This document shows, one piece after another, positions 52,644 through 62,308 of a stretch of 64,000 bases of DNA; position 1 is the first letter of the stretch, and each line of letters starts with the position of its first letter. The DNA is from an uncultured Maribacter sp. Lineage in GTDB: Bacteria > Bacteroidota > Bacteroidia > Flavobacteriales > Flavobacteriaceae. The stretch is taken from contig CANNFY010000001.1 of assembly GCA_947504045.1 (NCBI GenBank), positions 744,001-808,000 of the forward strand, read 5' to 3'. Under the pieces are notes generated by a model. It was not told where the DNA came from. It worked only from the letters and a program-made list of their open reading frames with translations, and ran no database searches. The translations under genes were made by a program, and so were the position numbers.

Positions 52644-52651
52644 CAAAATTA
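52644..52651 (-). promoter_or_regulatory. -7 element of the patatin gene
   Basis: The minus strand reads TAATTTTG, a full match to TAnnTTTG, giving a leader of about 19 bases. No -33 TTG is found at the right spacing. Confidence 0.45.
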
Positions 52652-52800
52652 CTATAAAAAAGAGATTATAAAACACTTATTTTTAAACCAATTAGTTTGT
52701 AAAACTATTTTTTATAATGATACATAAAAAGAATGGTGTAGTTCGTCGATTATAAAATATAATTAAAAAGGGTATTTCTAAAACTTTTTATTTTATTAAA

Positions 52801-52832
52801 CAACAAAACCAACTATGTAGTTGGTTTTGTTG
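52801..52832 (-). terminator. Terminator of the SusCD-nucleoside hydrolase operon
   Basis: A 15-bp perfect stem with a TG centre (ACTATGTAGT core) lies 28 bases past the kinase stop at 52861 and is followed by T-rich sequence on the minus strand. It is the longest member of the palindrome set also seen at 4772 and 28854. Confidence 0.8.
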
Positions 52833-52860
52833 TTTTACACTGCATACTCGTATGTATAGT

Positions 52861-53847
52861 TTAACTTAAAAGTATTTCCTGTGCTTGTTTAAGTAATTCT
52901 ATTCTTTTTTCTAAATCTATTTGCAAAGGTAATTGTGCTAATCCTATTATTCTTCGGATAATTTCTATGGCTACAAATTTATGACACAAAGCTTCATCTA
53001 ACGTACAAGATTTTTTATAATGTTGTAGTGCTTTTGTAATTAGTTCTTTAGACTGATCAGCCATTTTTAAATGGGCTATAACTACTCCCATTTCAAACTC
53101 AGGAAAACCAAAAAAGCAAAATTCAGGATCTATAATATTTAATTTAGATTCTGTTTTTAACCAACTACCAGGAAAAAAATCACCGTGTAATAATATATTA
53201 CCATCTTGTAAATATAATTTACCTAACTCAAAAACATTATTTTTTAAAACCTCATCTTCTTTTAAAATACATGCTTGTTTTTGTAAACCAGGTAATATAT
53301 CATCTAGATTAATACCGTTATCTTTTACATAAGGGTATTTAAAAATGTGCTCATGATTAAGCTCTCTCATTTTTCTGTTCGGAATCCGCTTCTCGGTAGT
53401 TTCTGTAGTTATAGAAGTGTGTAGCTTTGCAATAAAATCTATTATAAGCAGTAGATCCTCTTCAGGTATATTTTTTCCTTTATCATATAAATTAGAATAG
53501 TCTTTTCCTGAACCTAAATCGTTCATAAGCATAATACTATTCTCCTTATCTAAACCAATAAGGTTGGGTGTCATTTGCTTTAAATAGGGAACATTTTTAA
53601 TTATCTCATAAAATTCTGCCTCTCTTAAAACACGCTCTTTTGGTGCAGCTACTTGTGGATATTTTTCTACATATTCACGACTCTGTTTTATTATAAACGA
53701 TCGTTTATTAGTAATTATACGGAGTGTAAAATTCATATTACCTTCTCCTGGCACTTCTACAGAAGAAATAGCTTCTTCCGCTTGAAGCCAATTTCTTTTT
53801 TTAAGATAAGAAGCTAATTCGTTTATGTTATTGTTTAACTTTATCAC
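52861..53847 (-). CDS. Phosphotransferase (methylthioribose kinase-like, APH fold)
   Basis: This 328-residue kinase of the APH/choline-kinase superfamily starts at a GTG. VEVPGEGNMNFTLRI and IIKQSREYVEKYPQ resemble the nucleotide loop and lysine region of 5-methylthioribose kinase. LLHGDFFPGSWL carries the Brenner-type catalytic aspartate (HGDxxxGS), and IIDPEFCFFGFPEFEMG is the metal-binding DFG-like motif. It starts 1 base after the nucleoside hydrolase stop and so ends the SusC-SusD-hydrolase-kinase operon. Phosphorylation of a ribose-type sugar freed from a nucleoside fits the context but is inferred. Other small hydroxylated substrates are possible. Confidence 0.78.
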   Translation of the reverse strand: MIKLNNNINELASYLKKRNWLQAEEAISSVEVPGEGNMNFTLRIITNKRSFIIKQSREYVEKYPQVAAPKERVLREAEFYEIIKNVPYLKQMTPNLIGLDKENSIMLMNDLGSGKDYSNLYDKGKNIPEEDLLLIIDFIAKLHTSITTETTEKRIPNRKMRELNHEHIFKYPYVKDNGINLDDILPGLQKQACILKEDEVLKNNVFELGKLYLQDGNILLHGDFFPGSWLKTESKLNIIDPEFCFFGFPEFEMGVVIAHLKMADQSKELITKALQHYKKSCTLDEALCHKFVAIEIIRRIIGLAQLPLQIDLEKRIELLKQAQEILLS

Positions 53848-53848
53848 A

Positions 53849-54904
53849 CTATTTTTTTTTATAACTATCTATTAATTTTTGATGATACCCTGGCACCACA
53901 TCATAACAATATTTTATAGGTGTACCTTTAGCCTGATCGCATAATAGGTATTGCTTAAATACTTGTTTATCATTTTCCTTTACCGTGTCATCTACATGCA
54001 ATTCTAAACGTGCTAGCAATGGTTCTGAAACAATATCTTGTGGAGCAATAATATAATGGCTTGCCATAGCATCAAACGGATTAAAACCTTTTGCTCCTTG
54101 TTTTTTCCATTGTTCTAACCATGGTTGTGAGGCTGTTGCTAACCAGCTCATTGCTGGCCCCATTGTTTTTAAAGTATTTAAATCTTTTTGCTCTATCCAA
54201 ACTTTACTAGAAATTTCAAAAGGGCATAAAACCACAGGAACTTGAGCATCTAACAGAATTTGAAAACCCGCATTATCTAAATCAAAATTTAGGTCTCTTG
54301 CTTGTATTCCTTTTGTACCAATATTAAAATAGTCTTTAGAAGTTCTTCTACCAGCAACTAAAACCACTTCTATAATCTGCGATTTTAATTCTGGATACTT
54401 TAATAACAATAAACCAATATTAGTAGCAGGACCTATAGCAAGGATAATCATGCGTTTCTTTTTTAAAGCAGCAGCTAATCCCTCTACAGCATCATTTGTC
54501 TGTACATTTTTTAGGTCTATAGGTGACCCAGCTCCTTTAAAAACAGGAATATCTTGCGATATAAAATCTGCATTTATTTTATTTCCGATTTTAAAGGCAT
54601 TATCAATACTAGTATTGCCAAAAACAGTACTCATACCTACTATTTCTACATTATCGGCATTTAATAATTGTAGAACTGCATAACCATCATCCACATCGGA
54701 ATAACCAGGCCTATCAATATTTTTCATACCCACTGCTAAATCTGCATCTATCCAAACTTTTTTCTTTTCTTCTGTTTCTTTAGTAATAGAGGCTTGGGCT
54801 ACTAATACTTCTTTTTGCTGTTCGGGTTTCTTTTCTTTAGAATTACAAGCCGAAAGACCTATAACTATTAAAAAAATACCGATAAGTTTAATTTTTAATT
54901 TCAT
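53849..54904 (-). CDS. Nucleoside hydrolase lipoprotein
   Basis: This 351-residue protein has a lipoprotein signal (LIVIGLSACNSK), so it sits in the periplasm or at the outer membrane. The calcium-binding aspartates are present as WIDADLAVG and, after a short insertion, YSDVDDGYAVLQLL. STVFGNTSIDNAFKIG, ILAIGPATNIGLLL and VAGRR are typical of the inosine-uridine nucleoside hydrolases. A late aspartate in NPFDAMASHYI completes the site. It should split nucleosides into base and ribose. It lies 3 bases from susD and 1 base from the kinase. Confidence 0.9.
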   Translation of the reverse strand: MKLKIKLIGIFLIVIGLSACNSKEKKPEQQKEVLVAQASITKETEEKKKVWIDADLAVGMKNIDRPGYSDVDDGYAVLQLLNADNVEIVGMSTVFGNTSIDNAFKIGNKINADFISQDIPVFKGAGSPIDLKNVQTNDAVEGLAAALKKKRMIILAIGPATNIGLLLLKYPELKSQIIEVVLVAGRRTSKDYFNIGTKGIQARDLNFDLDNAGFQILLDAQVPVVLCPFEISSKVWIEQKDLNTLKTMGPAMSWLATASQPWLEQWKKQGAKGFNPFDAMASHYIIAPQDIVSEPLLARLELHVDDTVKENDKQVFKQYLLCDQAKGTPIKYCYDVVPGYHQKLIDSYKKK

Positions 54905-54907
54905 AAC

Positions 54908-56359
54908 TTAGTCTTTTTCCCACCAACCTTGGCTATTAATAGTATCTCCTCCTATTCTTTCGGATGCTTCTTGGTAGTTTGCATTATTAGATGCTTGCTC
55001 AGATTCTGGGTATAAATAACGAACAGGATATCTGTCTTCATTAAAATTATCTGGCCCAGGAACTAAATTAGGAATTCCTGTTCTACGTACATTAAACCAA
55101 GCTTCATGACCAACAGAAATTAAACTTAACCACTTTTGTGTTAATATCTTGGTAATATCCTCTGCTGTACCGTCTAATGCAACTGCAGTTCTTGTAAAAT
55201 AGTCTGCAGGTAATTCTGTATTATAATACGCAAAACTAGCCGCAATAGCATTTTGGTAATAGGTATTGGCATCACCAGTAATAAAGCCTTTTGCTACAGC
55301 TTCGGCTAAAGCAAATTGGGTTTCGGAATATTGCATATACTGTGCATCTACACCATCTGCTTGGTCTCTAAAAATACTACCGAATAAAGAAACATTATTT
55401 AAGTCTACCCCACTAGCAGAAATTGTACTAGCAGATTGTCCATTTAACAATCCATTATATTCTGGTGTTGCATTATTTTGTGTTGCACTTGTTGCTTTAT
55501 ATAAAACTTCTATTCTGGGATCATCCCAAGATTTTAATACATTTTCAGCCGTAATAGTCATACAATGCTCATTATAAATACCCGATGCTGCATTAAATAA
55601 AGGGTATTGGTTTGGTGCTGAGCTTAAATAAGGAACCACGGCATTATCATTATTAGATTGCATTAGGTTGCCAGAATCTGCTAGTGTTTGTAAGGCAGTA
55701 AAATCTGTGAGTCTTTTACTAATGCGCATTAAGTAACGTACTTGTAAAGAATTTGCAAATTTTACCCATTTTTCTAAATCGCCATTAAATAAAACATCGC
55801 CCTGTATAGTAGCATTACTATTTTCTAAGACAGATGCGGCATTTTGTAAAACTGCGATTATTCCTGTTTCTGGATCTGTATATATACTTTCTTGTGTATC
55901 GTATTTTGGTAAAAATTGCCCTTCTAAAGCTCCTAGTGCTTCTGTATAAGGCACATCGTTCCAAAGATCTGTAAGTTGAGAAAACAAGTAACTTTGCATT
56001 ATATCTCCAACTGCATTATACGCTTCATTTGAAGTGTCTGATGCTTTTATAGATTGTATGTCGGAGAGTAGTCTAAAAATTGCATCCCAATATTCACTAT
56101 TAGAACCCATTTCATAACGATCTATACGCTCAAACTCAATACTAGCAGCAAATTGCGCTAAATAATTAGCTTGCCTAAAACCTTGATCGTATGCATTTAA
56201 ATCTGAAGAAACAGAAATAACATTAGTTAATAAAAATTGTGGTTCTACAGTTTCTGGATTGTTATTGTTTGTATTAATCTCATTAAAATCATTTGTACAA
56301 GAAGTAAAAATTGTACTTAAAACAATTGCTAATGTAAATAGCTTTATATAGTTTTTCAT
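54908..56359 (-). CDS. SusD/RagB-family outer-membrane lipoprotein
   Basis: This 483-residue protein has a lipoprotein signal (TIFTSCTNDFNEINTNNNNPE) and the SusD-like pattern of the branch that lacks classic starch binders: AQFAASIEFERIDRYEMGSNSEYWDAIF, YLFSQLTDLWNDVPYTEAL, LQVRYLMRISKR and WLSLISVGHEAWFNVRRTGIPNLVPGP. It forms the lid over the SusC barrel and captures substrate at the cell surface. It starts 4 bases after susC. Confidence 0.94.
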   Translation of the reverse strand: MKNYIKLFTLAIVLSTIFTSCTNDFNEINTNNNNPETVEPQFLLTNVISVSSDLNAYDQGFRQANYLAQFAASIEFERIDRYEMGSNSEYWDAIFRLLSDIQSIKASDTSNEAYNAVGDIMQSYLFSQLTDLWNDVPYTEALGALEGQFLPKYDTQESIYTDPETGIIAVLQNAASVLENSNATIQGDVLFNGDLEKWVKFANSLQVRYLMRISKRLTDFTALQTLADSGNLMQSNNDNAVVPYLSSAPNQYPLFNAASGIYNEHCMTITAENVLKSWDDPRIEVLYKATSATQNNATPEYNGLLNGQSASTISASGVDLNNVSLFGSIFRDQADGVDAQYMQYSETQFALAEAVAKGFITGDANTYYQNAIAASFAYYNTELPADYFTRTAVALDGTAEDITKILTQKWLSLISVGHEAWFNVRRTGIPNLVPGPDNFNEDRYPVRYLYPESEQASNNANYQEASERIGGDTINSQGWWEKD

Positions 56360-56363
56360 TTTT

Positions 56364-59300
56364 TTAAAATTCAGTTTTTAGACTAACACCAAAGCTTCTT
56401 GTAGATGGATATGAAAAATCTTCCACACCATATGTTATACTTTGTTCTTGTAATGCATTAAGCTCTGGGTCAAAATGTGGGTTTTCGGTAAATAATAGCA
56501 GGTTACTTCCAACCAATCCTACTTTAATTGTATTAAAACCTATAGATTTAACCAGCTGTTCTGGAAACTTATAATAAATACTTACCTGCCTTAACTTTAC
56601 ATAAGAAGCATCATACAAAGCACTAGCTTCATTACCACGATCAAAAAAGGTATTGTAATAGTTTTGTGCAGGCACCACTGTAGTATTTGTAATATACTCT
56701 GGAGTTTCTGTTGTTCCAATATTAACTACTCCATTACCAACAATACCAGTTTCTCTACCAACTAAAGTTTCTTTTAATACTCCTGAAGTACTACCTAAAG
56801 CTTTTGTTCTAGAAACAATAGTACCACCCTGTCTCCAATCAAATAAAAAAGTAAAATCTAAATTTTTATAGGAGAATTTATTATTGAAGCCTATTTGAAA
56901 ATCTGCATTGTAGTTACCCAATAAACGTAAATTTGGGTCTTGAATTGGTAACCCATTAGAATCGTGTAATATTTGCCCATCTACCTCAACAAAACCTGTA
57001 CCGTACATATCTCCTACACGGCCACCTTCTCTAGCAATATAGAATACCGAATTAGATCCGCCACCGCCAGAAAAAATATTTGCAGAACCTGTTACAAATT
57101 GATCTACACCTTCTGGAAGTTCTGTTACCACACTCCTTGATGTAGAAAAATTAGCAGATGTTTGCCATTGAAAATCTGCTTTTTTTATAACCGTTGCACT
57201 TACTAATGCCTCTAAACCTCTTGTTCTAACCTCACCGCCATTTACATTAAAATTTGAAAAGCCACTTGCTGTAGAAATAGGTCTAGAAATAATTTGATCT
57301 ATACTAGTGTTTTGATATCCTGCAAGATCTACTTGTAAACGACCATTTAAAAACCATGCTTCTACACCAGCCTCTAGAGCGTTTAATCTTTCTGGTTTTA
57401 AACTAGCATTATTTAACACTGTCTCATTAGTTACTCTAAAGTTTGAACCATAATTCTGATTCAACAAGAAATTTTGATTGGTTTGGTATGGGTCCGTATC
57501 ATTACCAACACTTGCTGCACTAAATCTTAAATTTAAGTATGATATTGTTTCTGGTAGTTCAAACATATTACTAACCACATAACTAAACCCTGCAGAATAG
57601 TACCCAAAAGAATTACTGTTTTCTGGTAATGTGCTACTCCAATCGTTTCTATACGTAAAATCAAAATAAAGAGAATTTTTATACGCTAAATTTCCTGTTC
57701 CGTATAGGCTATTTATTCTTTTAGTAAATAAATTACTTTCTGCTACTAAAGCAGATTTTGAGTTTGCTAACGTAAAAATTGCAGGAATTGCTAATTGAGG
57801 TGCTTCGGTATAACTATACTCAATATCTTGATCAAACCTATTGGCTCCTGCAGAAATGGTATATTTCCAATCGTCATTAATCACATCTTTATAAGACACT
57901 AAAACATCCGTATTTAATTCTCTAAAATACACATTGTCTTCTCTATAAGAACCATCAAGGTTTGCATTGGTACTTACTGCTCGCCTAAATTCTCTTTGAT
58001 CATTATAGGTATCTAAACCTGCACGAACCGTAACATCTAATTTATTGGTTATTTTATAATTGGCAGATGCGTTTCCTAAAAATCTATTTTTATTAAAACT
58101 ATTCGTGTTTTCAAAAACGGTTAAATACGGGTTGGTTAGCCAATTATAGTTAATATCAAAATGCTGTACATTGGTTTGCCCAGCCTGCCAATAGTTTTGA
58201 AAAGATGAAACATCTGCTTGCCTACCTGTCCAGTTAAAACCATAAAGCGGATTTTCATAACCGTACCCTAAGTTTGGCCTGTTCCCACTTCGTGTATTAA
58301 TATAATTTACAAAAGCATTTACTTGTAGTTTACTACTTAATATTTGGTTTATATTTAAAGATAAACCATCTCTGTCCAAATCTGTATTTGGCACAATGCC
58401 TTCATTTCTTAATCGACTGTATGATAAACGTATACTACCATTTTCTCCTGAAGAATTAATGGCAATATTATTTTGCTTTGTAACACCGATTTCAAAAAAA
58501 TTACGAACATTATCAGGATTAGAAACCCAAGGTGTAGCAGTAATGGGCGTAAAAGAACCATCTGCTAAAGTTCTAGAAATAACATCACCCGCACGAACAG
58601 GGTTTCCATTAATATCTACCGAAGGACTATCAAATTGATTAATTAAAAAACCTTGGTCTAATCTAGGACCATAGCTACTTAATCCACCATCATTAACCCC
58701 TGCTCCAGCACCATTTTGAAAAGAGTATTCTCCGTTGGAACCACCACCATATACGTTTTGATAATCTGGAAGTGTTAATAAAGTTTCTACTGTTAAAGAG
58801 CTACTTGTTGTAACTCCAAAACCTTTTTTGCCTTTTCCTTTTTTTGTAGTTATAACCACCACGCCATTTGCTGCTCTTGCACCATATAATGCAGCAGAAC
58901 CTGCTCCTTTTAAAATAGATATAGATGCAATATCGTCTGGACTAATTTCTGAGCCTCCATTACCATAATCTACCTCTTGCAATGCGCCATTATTTACAAG
59001 GTTACTTGTAATTTGCTCATTACTAATAGGCACACCATCTATTACAAATAAAGGTTGGTTACTGCTACTTAAAGAGTTTTCTCCACGAATAACAATTCTA
59101 GAAGAGGATCCTACACCCGAAGAACCATTTGTAATTTGTACTCCAGCAACTTGGCCTGCAAGACTATTTACAACATTGGTTAATGTAACTTCTGTTAATT
59201 TTTCTGGAGCAACAGTTGTTACTGCAGAAACTAAAGATTGCTTTTCTTTTTCTATACCTAATGCGGTAATTACTACTTCGTTTAATTCTTCAGAGTTTGT

Positions 59301-59582
59301 TTCTAAAGTTAGTATAGAAGGAAAATTTCCTTCTTTTATATTTATTAATTGATTTTTATAGCCAATAGACGAAACATTAATTACAAAAAATGTAGAATTT
59401 GTACTTAAAGAAAATAGGCCTTCCTCATTAGAAACGGCATAATTATTAGTCCCTTCTTCATTTATTGTTACATAGGGTATTGGTTGGTTTTCTGTATCAA
59501 CCACAATTGCTTTATACGTATTTGTTTGCGCAAATACAGTTATTGCAAATAACTGTAATACAGTTATTAGTGCTATTTTCAT
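56364..59582 (-). CDS. SusC/RagA TonB-dependent outer-membrane transporter
   Basis: This 1072-residue transporter has a signal peptide (about 1-18, VFAQ) and a carboxypeptidase-D-like beta domain (about 20-105). The TonB plug contains GQVAGVQITNGSSGVGSSSRIVIRG and SPDDIASISILKGAGSAALYGARAANGVVVITTKKG. A large barrel follows, ending in an aromatic residue (GVSLKTEF). It imports its ligand with SusD using TonB energy. The downstream nucleoside hydrolase and kinase suggest nucleosides or nucleotide-like molecules as cargo. No promoter with full consensus was found in the 96 bases upstream. Confidence 0.96.
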   Translation of the reverse strand: MKIALITVLQLFAITVFAQTNTYKAIVVDTENQPIPYVTINEEGTNNYAVSNEEGLFSLSTNSTFFVINVSSIGYKNQLINIKEGNFPSILTLETNSEELNEVVITALGIEKEKQSLVSAVTTVAPEKLTEVTLTNVVNSLAGQVAGVQITNGSSGVGSSSRIVIRGENSLSSSNQPLFVIDGVPISNEQITSNLVNNGALQEVDYGNGGSEISPDDIASISILKGAGSAALYGARAANGVVVITTKKGKGKKGFGVTTSSSLTVETLLTLPDYQNVYGGGSNGEYSFQNGAGAGVNDGGLSSYGPRLDQGFLINQFDSPSVDINGNPVRAGDVISRTLADGSFTPITATPWVSNPDNVRNFFEIGVTKQNNIAINSSGENGSIRLSYSRLRNEGIVPNTDLDRDGLSLNINQILSSKLQVNAFVNYINTRSGNRPNLGYGYENPLYGFNWTGRQADVSSFQNYWQAGQTNVQHFDINYNWLTNPYLTVFENTNSFNKNRFLGNASANYKITNKLDVTVRAGLDTYNDQREFRRAVSTNANLDGSYREDNVYFRELNTDVLVSYKDVINDDWKYTISAGANRFDQDIEYSYTEAPQLAIPAIFTLANSKSALVAESNLFTKRINSLYGTGNLAYKNSLYFDFTYRNDWSSTLPENSNSFGYYSAGFSYVVSNMFELPETISYLNLRFSAASVGNDTDPYQTNQNFLLNQNYGSNFRVTNETVLNNASLKPERLNALEAGVEAWFLNGRLQVDLAGYQNTSIDQIISRPISTASGFSNFNVNGGEVRTRGLEALVSATVIKKADFQWQTSANFSTSRSVVTELPEGVDQFVTGSANIFSGGGGSNSVFYIAREGGRVGDMYGTGFVEVDGQILHDSNGLPIQDPNLRLLGNYNADFQIGFNNKFSYKNLDFTFLFDWRQGGTIVSRTKALGSTSGVLKETLVGRETGIVGNGVVNIGTTETPEYITNTTVVPAQNYYNTFFDRGNEASALYDASYVKLRQVSIYYKFPEQLVKSIGFNTIKVGLVGSNLLLFTENPHFDPELNALQEQSITYGVEDFSYPSTRSFGVSLKTEF

Positions 59583-59678
59583 AATAGTGTTTAAAAAGTT
59601 GAATTATTTATTACATAAAGCAAACCTGGTCTATTTAAACTAGGTTTATTTATGTTGTTGAATGCAATGTGAAAATGG

Positions 59679-60374
59679 TTAGGCTAATGGAGGGCCTCTT
59701 AAATAAAACTTGTGAAGTGATAATAGCTCTGGGGGAACTATACTAATAGGTTTATGTACTGCTTTATATAATTTATGATAAAATAAAATAAAAGAACTAA
59801 CAATAGAATTTAAGTTGGTATAGGCATATTCTAAAGCATTATTTTTAGAATCTATGTCTTGCAACTTTTCAAGAACACAAAATGTTATTTTATTTTGAAG
59901 AGCAAAATTTTTAATTTCATTAGAAACGCTACTTGTTAACCAAGAGAAGTTTTTAAATGCTTTTTCATTAAAAGCGGATTTAGAAAACCCTAAAAGATAT
60001 ACCCCACCATCTTTAGCAGGACCAAAAACCATTTCTTGGGTTTCAAGAGAACTTATGGCGCTATTTATATGGTTTAATGTAAGGTTAGGCGTATCATTTC
60101 CTATAGATATAACTTTCTGATAGCCTTTTTCAAAAAGAGATTTGTAAGCATTAAAATAACGCTCGCTAAAAGTATTCCCTTTTTGATGTTTCTCATTTAT
60201 TACAACAACATCTAAACCACTTTCTTGAGCAAGTTTAATGGTGTTTTTATTTAAAATTTCAAAAAAATGCTCTGAAATTCTTTTTTTATTAGTGCCAAAT
60301 ATTGGTTTTCTTACGGCCTCAATAGCTGCAGAAAAGGAAAAAACAAATAAAACTGTTTTATTATTTGGTGTCAT
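59679..60374 (-). CDS. DUF2064 (TIGR04282-type) glycosyltransferase-like protein
   Basis: The ATG at 60374 is used rather than a TTG nine codons upstream, giving 231 residues. The fold is that of a GT-A nucleotidyl/glycosyltransferase of DUF2064: QKVISIGNDTPNLTLNHINSAISSL and MVFGPAKDGGVYLLGFSK are the substrate and metal-site segments. The function is unknown. It lies 96 bases upstream of susC on the same strand and could be in the same transcript. The link to nucleoside use is not evident. Confidence 0.8.
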   Translation of the reverse strand: MTPNNKTVLFVFSFSAAIEAVRKPIFGTNKKRISEHFFEILNKNTIKLAQESGLDVVVINEKHQKGNTFSERYFNAYKSLFEKGYQKVISIGNDTPNLTLNHINSAISSLETQEMVFGPAKDGGVYLLGFSKSAFNEKAFKNFSWLTSSVSNEIKNFALQNKITFCVLEKLQDIDSKNNALEYAYTNLNSIVSSFILFYHKLYKAVHKPISIVPPELLSLHKFYLRGPPLA

Positions 60375-60629
60375 TGTTTTGTTTGGTCGGAAAAATAACA
60401 ATAACCTTATAAAAAAATTAAAATTATTTTATCTTTAAAAAATTAACAAGAAATATACTACTAATAAACCAACTACACAGTATTTTCTTTTATTTTAAAA
60501 TAAAAAAATATACATTTTAAGTAGTATATCGACTTTTTGTGCCAATAAACATTTATTTCCAATACTACATAAGAATAACGGTTATTACAAAAGAGACCTA
60601 ATAGTCTGTTTAACTAAAACCCAAATGTT

Positions 60630-61247
60630 ATGAATAATAGTATAAAACGAATGGCTACTATGCAAAGAATGCAAGTAACAGGATTAGAGTTATTTTATAA
60701 AAAAGGTTACTATAACACTAGTGTAGATGATATTTTAAAAGAGCTTTCTCTTTCTAAAGGGGCTTTCTACTATCATTTTGATTCTAAAGAAGATTTTTTA
60801 ATTCAAATTATTGATAATCTTATTGTTCGTAGAGTATACAGTATGCTAATAGAACCTATAGAGGGGCATGATAACCCTTTAGATTTAATTACAAATTGTT
60901 TTGACAATGCCTTAGAAACTGCTGTTCATAATGAAATGGATTATGGTTTTATATTAAATAACTTAATTGCAGAGTTTAATGGTAAAAACAGTACCGTTAT
61001 GAAGCATTTAACAGACATATTAAAAATATGGGAAGTAAACCTTGTAACTGCATTGCAAAAAGGAAAATTTAATGGCTTTATAGATAGGCATGTAGATTGT
61101 GAAGGTGTAGCTACTTATTTAATGAGCTCTTTTATTGGTATTCGAACATTAATGACTGATGTTGCACCTAGCGCACGTAAATATAGATTTATGGCACAAT
61201 TAAGACAGTATTTTAAGAGTATAGAACTAAAACCAGAAAACGTATAG
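60630..61247 (+). CDS. TetR/AcrR-family transcriptional regulator
   Basis: This 205-residue regulator has the TetR helix-turn-helix at about 12-60 (GLELFYKKGYYNTSVDDILKELSLSKGAFYYHFDSKEDFL) and a helical ligand-binding domain after it. It is divergent from the DUF2064-susC genes, with 255 bases between, so control of that operon is possible but unproven. The intergenic part (60375-60629) is AT-rich. It holds a half-copy of the recurring palindrome near 60470 and no consensus promoter that I could find. Confidence 0.9.
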   Translation: MNNSIKRMATMQRMQVTGLELFYKKGYYNTSVDDILKELSLSKGAFYYHFDSKEDFLIQIIDNLIVRRVYSMLIEPIEGHDNPLDLITNCFDNALETAVHNEMDYGFILNNLIAEFNGKNSTVMKHLTDILKIWEVNLVTALQKGKFNGFIDRHVDCEGVATYLMSSFIGIRTLMTDVAPSARKYRFMAQLRQYFKSIELKPENV

Positions 61248-61248
61248 A

Positions 61249-62292
61249 TTACACTTTACTTAAAACGTTGTTTAATTTTTGAAGTACTTTTTTTGGTTTT
61301 ATGGTATACATAACCTTGTCATACCCTTCTGGAAATTTATTTCCGTAAACCGAAGTTGGTAACAAAGGGTATTGCTTAGAGTCTGACAGTAAACAATTTT
61401 CTATTTCCTGGCCAAAAGGAGCAAAACCAGCATACGGGTGTGTAACACCCCAAAGTGTAACTGTAGGTATACCATACATAGCTGCTAAATGTGCATTTCC
61501 ACTATCCATAGCAAGCATAAGGTCTAAATTAGAAATAAGATTAAGTTCTTGTTTAAAAGACAAATTACCTGCTATATTAATACAATTAGGATATAAATTT
61601 GCTAATTTTTGAAGTTGATTTTTTTCGGTTTTACCACCTCCAAAAAGTAATATACTGCTCTCATTTGAAGCATTTATTTCTTTTATAACATTCTCCATTA
61701 GTTCTAAAGGATACATTTTTCCTTTAAATGCTGCAAAAGGGGCAATTCCTATCCATTTTTTTGAAGAAGTTCCTAATAATTTAAGAACCTCATCTTCTAA
61801 AGGTTCTCTTTGTAGTATATTTTTTTTAGAAAGGTTGATTATAAAACCTAGTTGCCTAAAAACATCTGCATACCTTTCGTGCGTTGTTTGTAAAGGTTTT
61901 ATATTTTTTTGTTTAAGTGCTGTTAAATCTTTTTTTTCCTTTCTTCCCTTATTAATTTGTACAACAGGTATAGAATTTAATTTAAAAAAAGCTTTTAAAA
62001 TATTACTTCGTAATACATTATGTAAATCTGCTACGTGGGTAACACCTAAAGTTTTAAGTTCTCTAGATAACCTTCGTAAGCCTAAAAATCCTTTATGTTT
62101 ACCTTTAACGTCTGCTTCAAATATCTCCACATTTTTTAATTGTGCAAATATTGGCGAAAAAAACTCTCTAGTTAAAACAGTAATTTTAATTTCTGGATTT
62201 TGGTTTATTAAAGCAGAAAGCACAGGAACCGTCATTGCTATATCACCCATGGCAGATAATCGTATAACAAGTATGTGCTTTTTACTACGCAT
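61249..62292 (-). CDS. Glycosyltransferase family 9 (heptosyltransferase-like)
   Basis: This 347-residue GT-B enzyme starts with KHILVIRLSAMGDIAMTVPVLSAL and has the family segments HVADLHNVLRSNILKAFFKL, IGIAPFAAFKGKMYPLELM, SILLFGGG and DLMLAMDSGNAHLAAMYGIPTVTLWGVTHPY. It probably adds a sugar (heptose or other) to the lipopolysaccharide core. It is 16 bases after the DUF4254 gene and converges with the TetR gene (1-base gap). Confidence 0.92.
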   Translation of the reverse strand: MRSKKHILVIRLSAMGDIAMTVPVLSALINQNPEIKITVLTREFFSPIFAQLKNVEIFEADVKGKHKGFLGLRRLSRELKTLGVTHVADLHNVLRSNILKAFFKLNSIPVVQINKGRKEKKDLTALKQKNIKPLQTTHERYADVFRQLGFIINLSKKNILQREPLEDEVLKLLGTSSKKWIGIAPFAAFKGKMYPLELMENVIKEINASNESSILLFGGGKTEKNQLQKLANLYPNCINIAGNLSFKQELNLISNLDLMLAMDSGNAHLAAMYGIPTVTLWGVTHPYAGFAPFGQEIENCLLSDSKQYPLLPTSVYGNKFPEGYDKVMYTIKPKKVLQKLNNVLSKV

Positions 62293-62308
62293 TAGAACTA
62301 TACTAAAA

